Shown: positions 34,875-43,173, counted from the first letter of the stretch. The stretch is 64,000 nt of DNA from Anaerosacchariphilus hominis (GCF_014290175.1 NZ_JACOOR010000007.1:124001-188000), one strand, 5' to 3'. Notes: a model not told the origin generated them from the letters alone. Translations and numbers: made by a program.

Positions 34875-35477
34875 ATGAAAAACGTATTTAAGACAAAACT
34901 TTCAACGGCAAGCCTGGTGTTGATCCCGGCCTGCATCGGTATCAATTATCTGGGAAAATTATTCGCGTCTGTGCTGAAGCTTCCCCTGTGGCTGGATTCC
35001 ATCGGAACCTGCATCGGAGGAGCCCTGGGCGGCCCCGTCATCGGCGGGATCTGCGGCGCGGCCAATAACCTGATCTACGGCTTCACCACCGGAGATTCCA
35101 TTACCCTGGTTTACGCGCTGACCAGCCTGGGCATCGGTATTGCTGTGGGCATCATGGCCAGACTGGGCCGCATGGAGAAGCTGGGCGGAGCTCTGCTGAC
35201 TGCCGTGGTAGCCGGACTTGTGGCAGTCTGCATTTCCACGCCGCTGAACGTGCTGTTCTGGGGCGGTACCACCGGAAATGTGTGGGGCGACGCATTATTT
35301 GCGGCTACCCAGGCGGGCGGTATGCCGGTGGCACTGGGCTCCCTGCTTGACGAGGTAGTTGTGGATGTGCCGGATAAGATCATTACCATTCTGGTGGTAT
35401 TTGCGATTCTGAAGGGACTTCCGAAGAAGCTGACAGCCCTGTACGATGTGAACGACAGCATTGAAAGCCTGGACTAG
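34875..35477 (+). CDS. ECF transporter substrate-binding (S) component
   Basis: 200-residue membrane protein with about six helices and the glycine-rich loops of ECF S-components (LWLDSIGTCIGGALGGPVIGGICGAANNLIYGFTTGD). It captures the vitamin- or nucleoside-like substrate and pairs with the downstream T and A components. The exact specificity is not readable, but the flanking phosphorylase and amidohydrolase suggest a nucleoside or nicotinamide-type ligand. 37 bp after the phosphorylase; GGAGG precedes the ATG. Confidence 0.88.
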   Translation: MKNVFKTKLSTASLVLIPACIGINYLGKLFASVLKLPLWLDSIGTCIGGALGGPVIGGICGAANNLIYGFTTGDSITLVYALTSLGIGIAVGIMARLGRMEKLGGALLTAVVAGLVAVCISTPLNVLFWGGTTGNVWGDALFAATQAGGMPVALGSLLDEVVVDVPDKIITILVVFAILKGLPKKLTALYDVNDSIESLD

Positions 35478-35513
35478 AGCAGCCGGGAAGATTCTGAAAT
35501 ATGGAGAGATAAG

Positions 35514-36281
35514 ATGAAAAGCATGAGCCTGTATGTGGATCTGGATACCTGGCTGACCCGTATGCACCCCTTTACGAAGCTGTGCTACATCGCCACGGCC
35601 ATTGCAGCCTCCCTGATAGGGGGAAAGCTGTGGGTATTCGGAGTTTTCATCGGAATCAGTCTCGGAATGCTGGTCAGCGGAAAAATCATCAAAAAGGTTT
35701 TTCCGCTGATTGCGTTTTCCTTTACGATTCTGATCACGATTTTCCTGATCCACGGATTATTCAATCACGAGAACGTGACCCTTTTGTTTGCGGCCGGGCC
35801 GCTTCGGTTTTACCGGGAAGGGATGCTGTACGCCCTGCGGATCAGCTGCAATGTGCTGAACATGCTGCTGGCCTTCGCGGTGTTTGTGTTGACCACCCGG
35901 CCTGCGGAGCTGGTGGAGGATCTGGAGCAGATTGGATTTTCTCCGAAGATTGGTTATGTGATTAGTTCGGTCTTTCAGATTGTACCCCAGATGAGCGGCA
36001 CCATGAATACGATTCTGGATGCCCAGCGCAGCAGGGGAATGGAGACTGAGGGCAGCCTTCTGACCCGGGCAAAATCATTTCTGCCGCTGATTTCTCCGGT
36101 GGTTATGAGCTCCCTGACCAATACCAGGGAGCGGGCCATCGCCTTGGAGATCCGCGGTTTTGAGGCGGGAGAGAAAAAAACCTATCTGCGGGACAGCAGC
36201 ATGAAGACAGTAGATCGGGCGCTCTGCGTCTGCATGGTGGTATTGCTGGCTGCGGCGGTGGCTGTGAGGGTGATGTTATGA
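35514..36281 (+). CDS. ecfT: ECF transporter transmembrane (T) component
   Basis: 255-residue EcfT with about five helices and the two coupling-helix Ala-Arg-Gly-type motifs near residues 163-216 (DAQRSRGMETEG and ALEIRGFEAG), which dock onto the ATPases. It follows the S gene by 36 bp and overlaps the ATPase gene by four bases (ATGA), so this is a dedicated (group I) ECF module rather than the shared group II EcfTAA'. Confidence 0.9.
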   Translation: MKSMSLYVDLDTWLTRMHPFTKLCYIATAIAASLIGGKLWVFGVFIGISLGMLVSGKIIKKVFPLIAFSFTILITIFLIHGLFNHENVTLLFAAGPLRFYREGMLYALRISCNVLNMLLAFAVFVLTTRPAELVEDLEQIGFSPKIGYVISSVFQIVPQMSGTMNTILDAQRSRGMETEGSLLTRAKSFLPLISPVVMSSLTNTRERAIALEIRGFEAGEKKTYLRDSSMKTVDRALCVCMVVLLAAAVAVRVML

Positions 36282-37969
36282 GTTATATCAGTGTGGAGCA
36301 TTTAAAATACCGTTATCCGAATACGGAGAGGCTGGCTCTGAATGATCTGAACTTTGAGATAGAAAAGGGCGAATTCATCGGCATTGCGGGGGAGAATGGT
36401 TCGGGAAGAAGTACCCTCTGTCAGGCTTTTATCGGCCTGGTTCCGGGCTTTTTCAAAGGCGCCTACGGAGGCAGGGTCCTGATTGACGGGACAGAGGCCG
36501 GAAAGACGCCTGTATCCCGGATGTGCCGGAAGGTGGGACTGGTATTCCAGAATCCTTTTAACCAGCTGTCCGGTGCCAAGGAGACAGTTTTCGAGGAGAT
36601 TGCCTTCGGTCTGCAGAACTTCGGAGTACCCCGGGAGGAAATGACCGAGCGGGTGAATGAGGTTCTTGGCCTTTTGGATATCGAAGCCTGCCGGGATCAG
36701 AATCCCTTTGACCTGTCGGGAGGACAGATGCAGCGGGTGGCGCTGGCGGGCATCCTGGCCATGAAGCCGGATGTGATCGTTCTGGACGAGCCCACCTCCC
36801 AGCTGGATCCGGCCGGAAGCGAAGAAGTTTTTGCGGCGGTAGACAGGATGACAGAGGCCGGAATCACCATTATTATGGTGGAACAGAAGCTGGAAAAGCT
36901 GGCGGAATACTGCGATCGGATCCTGCTTTTGCACGAGGGAAGGCAAATCGCTTTCGATACGCCGGAACGGATCTTTTCCCGCCCGGATCTGGAAGACTAC
37001 GGTGTGAAGCCGCCGATCTGCACGCGCCTTTGCAGGGCCCTTGGAGTGAAGCGGGCGGATGGCTGCTATCCGGCGTCCCATGAGGAGGTCCGGAAACTGA
37101 AGACACAGTTCCCGGAAGAGAGCCTTTTCCAGAAAAAATGTGTGCCGGACGGGAAAACGAAGGGTCAGGAAGCCTGCGGAGGAGAGGTCTTTCAGATCGG
37201 ACACCTGAACTTCCGGTATCAAGAGGGAACGCCGGTGCTCCGGGATGTGACACTCAGCCTGGACAGCCGCTCCACGGCCATCGTGGGTCAGAACGGTGCG
37301 GGAAAGACGACGCTGGTGAAGCTACTGAAGGGTCTTTTGAAGCCCGTGGGCGGTTCTATCTGGTACGGCGGAGAGGATATGGCAGGAAAGACTGTGGCCA
37401 TGCTGGCCGGAGAAGTGGGCTATGTGTTCCAGAACCCTGACGATCAGATTTTCAAGTACCATGTGCTGGACGAGGTTATGTTCGGACCGCTGAATATCGG
37501 AATGAAAAAGGAAGAAGCGGAGCGACATGCCAGGGAAGCGCTGAAGGAAGTGGGCCTGGAGAACCTGGCAGCGGAGAATCCCTATGATCTGGAGCTGTCC
37601 GAGCGGAAGCTGGTGGCCATCGCTTCGGTGCTGGCTATGGATACCAGGGTGCTGATTCTGGACGAACCCACCATTGCCCAGGACTGGAAGGGCAGACAAA
37701 TCATCGGAGGCATCATTCAGAGACTGGAGAAGCAGGGCAGGACCGTAGTGGCCATTCTTCATGATATGGATTTCGTGTCGGAGTATTTCCGGCGGGTAAT
37801 TGTGATGGCCCGGGGACAGGTGCTGGCTGACGGTACCAGGGAAGCGGTATTCAGCCGGAAAGAGGTTCTGGAAAAGGCCCGGATCGAGGAACCGTCATTG
37901 ATGAAGCTCTGCAAAATGCTGGGCTATGAAAAGGCTTATTTTCAGCTGAAGGAAGGAGAAGAAGTATGA
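36278..37969 (+). CDS. ECF transporter fused double ATPase (A-A')
   Basis: 563 residues with two ABC ATPase halves in one chain. Half 1: Walker A GENGSGRST with Arg44 in place of the catalytic Lys, signature LSGGQ (146-150), Walker B VIVLDEP (Asp170/Glu171), and the H-loop His replaced by Gln203 (MVEQKLE). Half 2: consensus Walker A GQNGAGKTT (Lys343), degenerate signature LSERK (440-444), Walker B VLILDEP and an intact AILHDMD histidine. All deviations fall in one composite site, so only the other site should hydrolyse ATP normally. Overlaps ecfT and the following hydrolase gene by four bases each. Confidence 0.92.
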   Translation: MSYISVEHLKYRYPNTERLALNDLNFEIEKGEFIGIAGENGSGRSTLCQAFIGLVPGFFKGAYGGRVLIDGTEAGKTPVSRMCRKVGLVFQNPFNQLSGAKETVFEEIAFGLQNFGVPREEMTERVNEVLGLLDIEACRDQNPFDLSGGQMQRVALAGILAMKPDVIVLDEPTSQLDPAGSEEVFAAVDRMTEAGITIIMVEQKLEKLAEYCDRILLLHEGRQIAFDTPERIFSRPDLEDYGVKPPICTRLCRALGVKRADGCYPASHEEVRKLKTQFPEESLFQKKCVPDGKTKGQEACGGEVFQIGHLNFRYQEGTPVLRDVTLSLDSRSTAIVGQNGAGKTTLVKLLKGLLKPVGGSIWYGGEDMAGKTVAMLAGEVGYVFQNPDDQIFKYHVLDEVMFGPLNIGMKKEEAERHAREALKEVGLENLAAENPYDLELSERKLVAIASVLAMDTRVLILDEPTIAQDWKGRQIIGGIIQRLEKQGRTVVAILHDMDFVSEYFRRVIVMARGQVLADGTREAVFSRKEVLEKARIEEPSLMKLCKMLGYEKAYFQLKEGEEV

Positions 37970-38487
37970 GAAAGATACTGGTTGTGATAGATATGCAGAA
38001 GGACTTTGTCGACGGTAGTCTGGGAACGCCGGAGGCAGCAGGCATCGTGGACGCGGTGGTAAATGAGATCGGAGAGTATGCGCCGGAGAACATATACGCC
38101 ACCAGGGATACCCATCCGGAGAACTATCTGGAGACCCAGGAGGGCAGAATGCTTCCGGTGGTTCACTGCGTAAAGGGAACCCCGGGATGGGAAATCAATG
38201 AAAAGGTGGCAGCAGCCCTGCAGGGTGCGGAAGTGATTGACAAACCCACCTTCGGCTCCCGAATTCTGGCGGAGAAGCTGGCGGCCCTGGCGGAGAAAGA
38301 GAAGATCCAGGTGACCCTGGTGGGTCTCTGTACCGATATCTGCGTGGTATCCAACGCACTGCTGATCAAGGCCTATCTGCCGGAGATCCAGGTGCGGGTG
38401 AAAGCAGACTGCTGCGCGGGCGTGACGCCGGCCAGCCATGAAGCGGCCCTGACCACCATGAAAATGTGTCAGATAGAGGTTTTATAA
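37966..38487 (+). CDS. nicotinamidase-like cysteine hydrolase
   Basis: 173-residue isochorismatase-fold hydrolase with the Asp9/Lys93/Cys126 triad (VVIDMQKDFVDG, IDKPTFGS, VGLCTDICVVSN). The metal-site TRDTHPENY and VVHCVKGTPGWEI are typical of PncA-type nicotinamidases, which turn nicotinamide into nicotinate and ammonia. Other isochorismatase-fold amidases are possible. It is the last gene of the udp-ECF operon, overlapping the ATPase by four bases. pncB (12.9 kb) would use its product. Confidence 0.82.
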   Translation: MRKILVVIDMQKDFVDGSLGTPEAAGIVDAVVNEIGEYAPENIYATRDTHPENYLETQEGRMLPVVHCVKGTPGWEINEKVAAALQGAEVIDKPTFGSRILAEKLAALAEKEKIQVTLVGLCTDICVVSNALLIKAYLPEIQVRVKADCCAGVTPASHEAALTTMKMCQIEVL

Positions 38488-38505
38488 AATACATGCGGGA
38501 AAACC

Positions 38506-38540
38506 GGGCGTGGCTTTTGAGGCCGCGCCCTTATATTTTT
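38506..38540 (+). terminator. terminator of the udp-ECF operon
   Basis: Stem GGGCGTGGC/GCCGCGCCC (38506-38514 with 38522-38530), then TTATATTTTT. Confidence 0.8.
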
Positions 38541-38631
38541 CAGGGAAAACATGGAAATGCGTTTGCCGGTGGCAGGAACGGAAAGAGTGTGCTACAATCT
38601 ATATAATATAGAAAAAAAGGAGAAGGGCCAG

Positions 38632-39861
38632 ATGCAGGAAATCAAATGCCCCAACTGCGGAGAGATCTTCGCGGTGGACGAATCCGGCTACGCGCAGATC
38701 GTGCAGCAGGTGCGGGACAAAGAATTTGAAAAAGAGCTGAAGCGCCGGGAAGGAGAACTGGCGGAGAAACGGGAGAGCGAGCTGCGTCTTCTGAAGCTGG
38801 AGCAGAGCCGGGAGTATGAGCGAGATCTGTCCCGGAAGGAGCAGGAGCTTCAGGAGAAGGCGCATACCATTGCGGAGCTTCGCGCACAGCTCTCCGGTAC
38901 AGAGACGGAGAAAAAACTGGCTGTGGCCGAGATAGTCAGCAAGAAGGATCGAGAACTGTCGGAAAAAAATACGGAGATTACTACGCTGAAAAGCCAGCTG
39001 GCCGGTAAGGACACGGAGCGGGAACTCCAGGAGCAGGCCCTTCAGAAGCAGTATGAAGAAAAGCTGAAAATGAAGGATGAGCAGATCGAGTATTATAAGG
39101 ATTTCAAGGCCCGGCAGTCTACGAAAATGATCGGCGAGAGTCTGGAACAGCATTGCCTGAATCAGTTCAACGCCCTGCGGATGACAGCCTTTCCCAATGC
39201 TTATTTTGAAAAGGATAATGACGCCCGCACAGGCAGCAAAGGCGACTTTATCTTCCGGGAATCCGCTGACGGCGTAGAATTTATTTCCATCATGTTTGAG
39301 ATGAAAAACGAGATGGATGAGACGGCCACCAAGCATAAAAATGAGGACTTTTTAAAGGAGCTGGACAAGGACCGCCGGGAGAAGAAGTGCGAGTACGCAG
39401 TGTTGGTTTCCCTTCTGGAGATCGACAATGAGCTGTACAACAACGGTATTGTGGACGTGTCCTACCGTTATGAAAAAATGTATGTGATCCGTCCCCAGTT
39501 CTTCATTCCCATGATTACCCTGCTTCGGAACGCGGCCCTGAACTCCCTTCAGTACCGGCAGGAACTGGAGCTGGCCCGCCATCAGCAGGTGGACATTCTG
39601 CGGTTCGAGGAGAACATGAACACCTTCAAGGAGGGTTTTGCCCGAAACTACCGTATTGCCAGTGACAAATTTAAGACGGCCATCGACGAGATTGACAAGA
39701 CCATTACCCATCTGCAGAAGACCAAGGAGGCTCTGCTTTCCTCAGAAAATAATCTGCGCCTGGCCAATAATAAAGCCGAGGATCTGAGCATCAAGCGCCT
39801 GACAAAGAACGCGCCCGCAGTGAAGGCCATGTTTGAGAAACTGAAAAAGGGAGAAACATAA
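38632..39861 (+). CDS. DUF2130 family protein
   Basis: 409 residues. An N-terminal zinc-finger-like CPNCG (Cys6, Cys9) precedes a long, charged coiled coil (residues ~25-160), then a globular domain with a PD-(D/E)XK-like pattern: GSKGDFIF (Asp205) and ISIMFEMKNE (Glu223, Lys225). The family is widespread in bacteria with no assigned function; a nuclease or nucleic-acid role is inferred from the motif only. The ATG at 38632 follows AAGGAGAAGG. Stand-alone gene. Confidence 0.88.
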   Translation: MQEIKCPNCGEIFAVDESGYAQIVQQVRDKEFEKELKRREGELAEKRESELRLLKLEQSREYERDLSRKEQELQEKAHTIAELRAQLSGTETEKKLAVAEIVSKKDRELSEKNTEITTLKSQLAGKDTERELQEQALQKQYEEKLKMKDEQIEYYKDFKARQSTKMIGESLEQHCLNQFNALRMTAFPNAYFEKDNDARTGSKGDFIFRESADGVEFISIMFEMKNEMDETATKHKNEDFLKELDKDRREKKCEYAVLVSLLEIDNELYNNGIVDVSYRYEKMYVIRPQFFIPMITLLRNAALNSLQYRQELELARHQQVDILRFEENMNTFKEGFARNYRIASDKFKTAIDEIDKTITHLQKTKEALLSSENNLRLANNKAEDLSIKRLTKNAPAVKAMFEKLKKGET

Positions 39862-39907
39862 AGCAAAACGAAAAGCCCGGCGGACGCTACATGGTCTGCC
39901 GGGCTTT
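39862..39907 (-). terminator. terminator between DUF2130 and mntR genes
   Basis: 10-bp stem AAAGCCCGGC/GCCGGGCTTT (39872-39881 with 39898-39907). The T-rich tail on the minus strand (TTCGTTTTGCTT) is better than on the plus strand, so it mainly ends the mntR transcript. Confidence 0.7.
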
Positions 39908-39943
39908 GCTGCTGCTTAATCATTTTAATGATATGGAAACGGA

Positions 39944-40345
39944 TTACAGATTCTTAGAACTGTCTGCGGAATCCTGCAGAAACTTCTTGATGGCGGAAAA
40001 GCTTTCCTCGCTGATATCGTGCTCCATCCGGCAGGCGTCTTCCACAGCCACCTCCTGGGAAACGCCCAGACTGATAAGCCAGTTGGAAATGACAGAATGG
40101 CGCTCGTAGATGGTGGCAGCCAGCTTCAGGCCTTCCTTGGTCAGGGAAAGATAGCCCTCGTCGGATACAACCACGTAATTTTTCTGGCGCAGATTTTTCA
40201 TGGCTACGCTGACGCTGGGCTTGGAATAACCAAGCTCTGTGGCCACATCGATGGAACGAACCTGCGGCTTCTGTTTGCTTAGGATAAGGATAGTCTCCAG
40301 ATAATCTTCCACAGACTCCTCGGACTTATGTCTCTGATAATTCAT
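39944..40345 (-). CDS. mntR: metal-dependent transcriptional repressor, MntR/DtxR family
   Basis: 133-residue DtxR-family repressor: an N-terminal winged helix (SEESVEDYLETILILSKQKPQVRSIDVATELGYSKPSVSVAMKNLRQKNYV) and a dimerisation domain with metal ligands ERHSVISNWL, VAVEDACRMEHDIS. The short length without an SH3-like domain fits MntR-type Mn2+/Fe2+ sensors. The ATG at 40345 is chosen (AAGGAG 11 bp before); a GTG eight codons upstream overlaps that site. No metal importer is adjacent; the CDF exporter at 14.6 kb is a possible target (speculative). Confidence 0.85.
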   Translation of the reverse strand: MNYQRHKSEESVEDYLETILILSKQKPQVRSIDVATELGYSKPSVSVAMKNLRQKNYVVVSDEGYLSLTKEGLKLAATIYERHSVISNWLISLGVSQEVAVEDACRMEHDISEESFSAIKKFLQDSADSSKNL

Positions 40346-40463
40346 ATATAGATATTCTCCTTTTCGCACGATTCAAGCTTATTATATAAAAGTTTAACAT
40401 TTTAGCGGAAGAAAGGCAAGCGTTTAATATGGCGGCAAAAGATAGGATTTATCAAGAAAAAGC

Positions 40464-40493
40464 TTGACACACACGGCTCCGGCGTGCTATGAT
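40464..40493 (+). promoter_or_regulatory. promoter of rpmG-secE-nusG
   Basis: TTGACA (40464-40469), 18-bp spacer, TATGAT (40488-40493), about 115 bp before rpmG. Confidence 0.75.
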
Positions 40494-40607
40494 ATCAGGG
40501 CGAATGGAAGTAGGCTTTTTTTTTATGCCTAAAAAACGACAGACAAGATATGCCGGCATGCGTATCGAAGCTGTCCAGCAAGTAAAAAATAAGCGGAGGT
40601 GGAAGTC

Positions 40608-40757
40608 GTGCGCGTAAAGATCACATTGGCATGTACGGAGTGCAAACAGCGTAACTACAACATGACAAAAGAGAAAAAGAATCATCCGGACCGGATGGAG
40701 ACGAACAAGTACTGCAGATTCTGCAGAAAGCACACACTGCACAAAGAAACAAAATAA
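40608..40757 (+). CDS. rpmG: 50S ribosomal protein L33
   Basis: 49 codons from GTG at 40608: [49 protein letters not shown]. Four cysteines as CxxC pairs (TECKQ is CTEC, then CRFC) show the zinc-binding C+ form of L33. AGCGGAGG precedes the start. First gene of the classical rpmG-secE-nusG operon; secE follows after 24 bp. Confidence 0.95.
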   Translation: MRVKITLACTECKQRNYNMTKEKKNHPDRMETNKYCRFCRKHTLHKETK

Positions 40758-40781
40758 GATGCAGGAAAGGATAGTGGAACG

Positions 40782-41006
40782 ATGAGCGAAGCAGCAGAGA
40801 AGGCCACTAAGAACACCGATAAACCTCAGAAAAAGAGCTGGTTCAAGGGTCTGAAGGCGGAGTACAGGAAGATTGTATGGCCGGACAGAAAGACCATTGT
40901 AAGACAGACGGTAGCCGTAGTGCTGACGTCCCTTGCCCTGGGAGTTGTAATCAAGCTTCTGGACATCATTCTGTCTTACGGAATCGATATGCTGATTAGT
41001 TTATAG
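40782..41006 (+). CDS. secE: preprotein translocase subunit SecE
   Basis: 74 residues: a polar N-terminal region with KSWFKGLKAEYRKIVWPDRKT, the conserved cytoplasmic SecE amphipathic segment, and one C-terminal membrane helix. It clamps the SecY channel in the inner membrane. Located between rpmG and nusG, as in most bacteria; AGGAAAGGA precedes the ATG. Confidence 0.95.
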   Translation: MSEAAEKATKNTDKPQKKSWFKGLKAEYRKIVWPDRKTIVRQTVAVVLTSLALGVVIKLLDIILSYGIDMLISL

Positions 41007-41016
41007 GAGTGAGAAA

Positions 41017-41532
41017 ATGGCAGAGGCAAACTGGTATGTAGTTCATACCTATTCCGGATACGAGAACAAGGTTAAGGCCAACATTGAGAAAACAATTGAA
41101 AACAGACACCTGGAGGAGCAGATTCTCGAAGTGAGAGTTCCGCTGCAGGACGTGGTTGAGATGAAGAACGGAGCCAGAAAGCAGGTTCAGAAGAAGATGT
41201 TTCCGGGCTATGTTCTGATTAACATGGTGATGAATGACGACACCTGGTACGTTGTGCGCAATACCCGTGGTGTGACCGGCTTTGTCGGACCGGGATCGAA
41301 ACCGGTTCCTCTGACAGAGGCAGAGATGCGACCGCTCGGAATTCAGTCTGAAAACGTCGTAGTTGATTTCAAAGAAGGAGACACAGTTACGGTTACAGGC
41401 GGCGTATGGGCCGACACTGTGGGTGTGATTCAGTCCATGAATCAGGCAAAGCAGTGCGTAATCATTAACGTGGAACTGTTCGGCAGAGAGACGCCGGTAG
41501 AAATCAGTTTCTCAGAGATTAAGAAGATGTAA
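41017..41532 (+). CDS. nusG: transcription termination/antitermination protein NusG
   Basis: 171 residues. An N-terminal NGN domain (ANWYVVHTYSGYENKVKANIEKTIENR) binds RNA polymerase; the C-terminal KOW domain (FKEGDTVTVTGGVWADTVGVIQSMN) contacts S10 or Rho. It modulates elongation and couples it to translation. 10 bp after secE, ribosome site AGGAGTG. Confidence 0.97.
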   Translation: MAEANWYVVHTYSGYENKVKANIEKTIENRHLEEQILEVRVPLQDVVEMKNGARKQVQKKMFPGYVLINMVMNDDTWYVVRNTRGVTGFVGPGSKPVPLTEAEMRPLGIQSENVVVDFKEGDTVTVTGGVWADTVGVIQSMNQAKQCVIINVELFGRETPVEISFSEIKKM

Positions 41533-41577
41533 CAGCTCGGACGGAAGAGAGACTTCTGACCGACACACACAAAGCAT

Positions 41578-41613
41578 GTGGGAGGGAGAAACCCAAATGC
41601 CCGCAATTACCAC
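41578..41613 (+). promoter_or_regulatory. L1-site-like mRNA motif before rplK
   Basis: A 36-nt motif (GTGGGAGGG... CCCGCAATTACCAC) closed by GTGG/CCAC and GGG/CCC pairs with an asymmetric interior lies directly before the AAGGAGG site of rplK. An almost identical motif precedes rplA. Position and shape fit the autoregulatory binding site of ribosomal protein L1 in the L11 operon. Confidence 0.65.
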
Positions 41614-41628
41614 AAGGAGGTGCCTAAA

Positions 41629-42054
41629 ATGGCAAAGAAAGTAACAGGTTATATTAAATTGCAGATTCCTGCTGGAAAGGCAACACCGGCTCCGCCCGTT
41701 GGTCCGGCTCTTGGACAGCACGGTGTGAACATCGTAGAGTTCACCAAGCAGTTCAATGCAAGAACCGCAGATCAGGACGGAATGATTATTCCGGTTGTTA
41801 TTACAGTTTACGCAGACAGATCTTTCAGCTTCATCACAAAGACTCCGCCTGCAGCAGTACTGCTGAAGAAGGCTTGCAAGATTCAGTCCGGTTCCGGAGT
41901 TCCGAACAAGACTAAGGTTGCTACCATCAGCAAGGCTGAGCTTCAGAAGATCGCAGAGCTCAAGATGCCGGACCTGAATGCAGCGAACATTGATTCCGCG
42001 ATGAGCATGATCGCCGGAACTGCTCGCAGCATGGGTATCGTTGTTGAGGACTAA
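41629..42054 (+). CDS. rplK: 50S ribosomal protein L11
   Basis: 141 residues: [43 protein letters not shown], the canonical L11 N-terminal domain, and a C-terminal rRNA-binding domain ([17 protein letters not shown]). Part of the GTPase-associated centre. The ATG at 41629 follows AAGGAGG; upstream codons in frame belong to the L1-type leader. Confidence 0.97.
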   Translation: MAKKVTGYIKLQIPAGKATPAPPVGPALGQHGVNIVEFTKQFNARTADQDGMIIPVVITVYADRSFSFITKTPPAAVLLKKACKIQSGSGVPNKTKVATISKAELQKIAELKMPDLNAANIDSAMSMIAGTARSMGIVVED

Positions 42055-42081
42055 TCGAAACTGTTATAACAAAAGTCAGAC

Positions 42082-42116
42082 GTGGGAGGGAAAACCCTGA
42101 ATCCCGCAATTACCAC
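42082..42116 (+). promoter_or_regulatory. L1-site-like mRNA motif before rplA
   Basis: Second copy of the motif at 41578, again ending just before the AGGAGG site, now of rplA: GTGGGAGGGAAAACCC followed by CCCGCAATTACCAC. The shared bases include both closing strands, while the internal loop differs slightly. Confidence 0.65.
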
Positions 42117-42132
42117 CAGGAGGTTATTTAAT

Positions 42133-42825
42133 ATGAAACATGGAAAGAAGTATGTTGAGGCTTCTAAGCTCTACGACAAACAGACTCAGTATGATAGAGA
42201 TGAGGCAGTAGCTATCGTAAAGAAGCTTGCTACCGCAAAATTTGATGAGACCATCGAGGCTCACATCCGTACAGGTTGTGACGGACGTCATGCAGATCAG
42301 CAGATCCGTGGCGCTGTTGTACTTCCGCACGGAACCGGTAAGACTGCACGTGTGCTGGTATTCGCTAAGAACGCAAAGGCTGACGAGGCACAGGCAGCAG
42401 GCGCAGATTTCGTTGGAGCAGAGGAACTGATTCCGAAGATCCAGAACGAAGGATGGCTTGATTTCGACGTAGTAGTAGCTACCCCGGACATGATGGGCGT
42501 TGTAGGACGTCTGGGACGTGTACTTGGACCCAAGGGTCTGATGCCGAACCCGAAGGCCGGAACTGTAACTATGGACGTTACCAAGGCTATCCAGGAGATC
42601 AAAGCTGGTAAGATTGAGTATCGACTGGACAAGACTAACATTATCCACGTGCCGATTGGAAAGGCTTCCTTCACAGAGGAGCAGTTAGCGGACAACTTCC
42701 AGACGCTGATCGATGCAATCAATAAGGTTAAGCCGGCAGCTGTAAAGGGCCAGTACCTGAAGAGCGTAACCATCGCTCCGACCATGGGACCGGGCGTAAG
42801 ACTGAACACAGCAAAGCTTGGTTAA
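42133..42825 (+). CDS. rplA: 50S ribosomal protein L1
   Basis: 230 residues: [50 protein letters not shown], with the late signature [22 protein letters not shown]. It forms the L1 stalk and in many bacteria represses its own operon by binding mRNA. AGGAGG lies before the ATG at 42133. Confidence 0.97.
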   Translation: MKHGKKYVEASKLYDKQTQYDRDEAVAIVKKLATAKFDETIEAHIRTGCDGRHADQQIRGAVVLPHGTGKTARVLVFAKNAKADEAQAAGADFVGAEELIPKIQNEGWLDFDVVVATPDMMGVVGRLGRVLGPKGLMPNPKAGTVTMDVTKAIQEIKAGKIEYRLDKTNIIHVPIGKASFTEEQLADNFQTLIDAINKVKPAAVKGQYLKSVTIAPTMGPGVRLNTAKLG

Positions 42826-42838
42826 TCAAAAATATTGG

Positions 42839-42867
42839 TTGACATTCATAAAAAGATGTGCTATGCT
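42839..42867 (+). promoter_or_regulatory. promoter of rplJL
   Basis: TTGACA (42839-42844), 17-bp spacer, TATGCT (42862-42867). It begins within 15 bp of the rplA stop, and the L10 leader follows. Confidence 0.75.
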
Positions 42868-42882
42868 TTCATAGCATGTAAC

Positions 42883-42945
42883 ACGACCCGAAGACAGCAG
42901 GTGCCGCAAGGCATAAGTTGAATACGCCTGCCGAGGACGATATGC
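42883..42945 (+). promoter_or_regulatory. ribosomal protein L10 leader
   Basis: CGACCCGAAGACAGCAGGTG...CGCCTGCCGAGGACG has the conserved kink-turn-like core of the Firmicute L10 leader: GCAGG(T)G pairs with CGCCTGC, and flanking GAAGACA and CGAGGA are conserved. Binding of the L10-(L12)n complex is expected to promote the attenuator downstream at 42968. Confidence 0.85.
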
Positions 42946-42967
42946 ATTCACTTTGAATGATTTTTCG

Positions 42968-43001
42968 AAACCTCTCTGTCTTCATGGACAGAGAGGTTTT
43001 T
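42968..43001 (+). terminator. attenuator of the rplJL leader
   Basis: Perfect 13-bp stem AAACCTCTCTGTC/GACAGAGAGGTTT (42968-42980 with 42987-42999) and TTTTT. Repeat copy C begins right at its T-tract. Confidence 0.88.
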
Positions 43002-43124
43002 ATGTAACAGGGAATTCCGGCGGAATCCCCTGCCACATAAAAATTCGATCGCACTGCGGCGGAGCGGAATGATGTCGCTTAGGTGACCCGCCGCAGGCGG
43101 AGAATTCTGCAAGCAGGATTCTTT
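43001..43124 (+). repeat. hairpin-train intergenic repeat, diverged copy C
   Basis: Same architecture as 30181-30321 and 52124-52264 with diverged sequence: an outer ~17-position stem with 5-nt loop (TATGTAACAGGGAATTC, loop CGGCG, then GAATCCCCTGCCACATA), GC-rich internal hairpins around CGCCGCAGGCGG, and a closing hairpin AATCCTG-like (AGAATTCTGCAAGCAGGATTCT), then CTTTC. It lies between the L10 attenuator and rplJ, inside the rplJ 5' UTR. Confidence 0.65.
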
Positions 43125-43173
43125 CGTATATCGGGTTGGTGAACACATAGACTAATAAGGAGGTACACCACTC

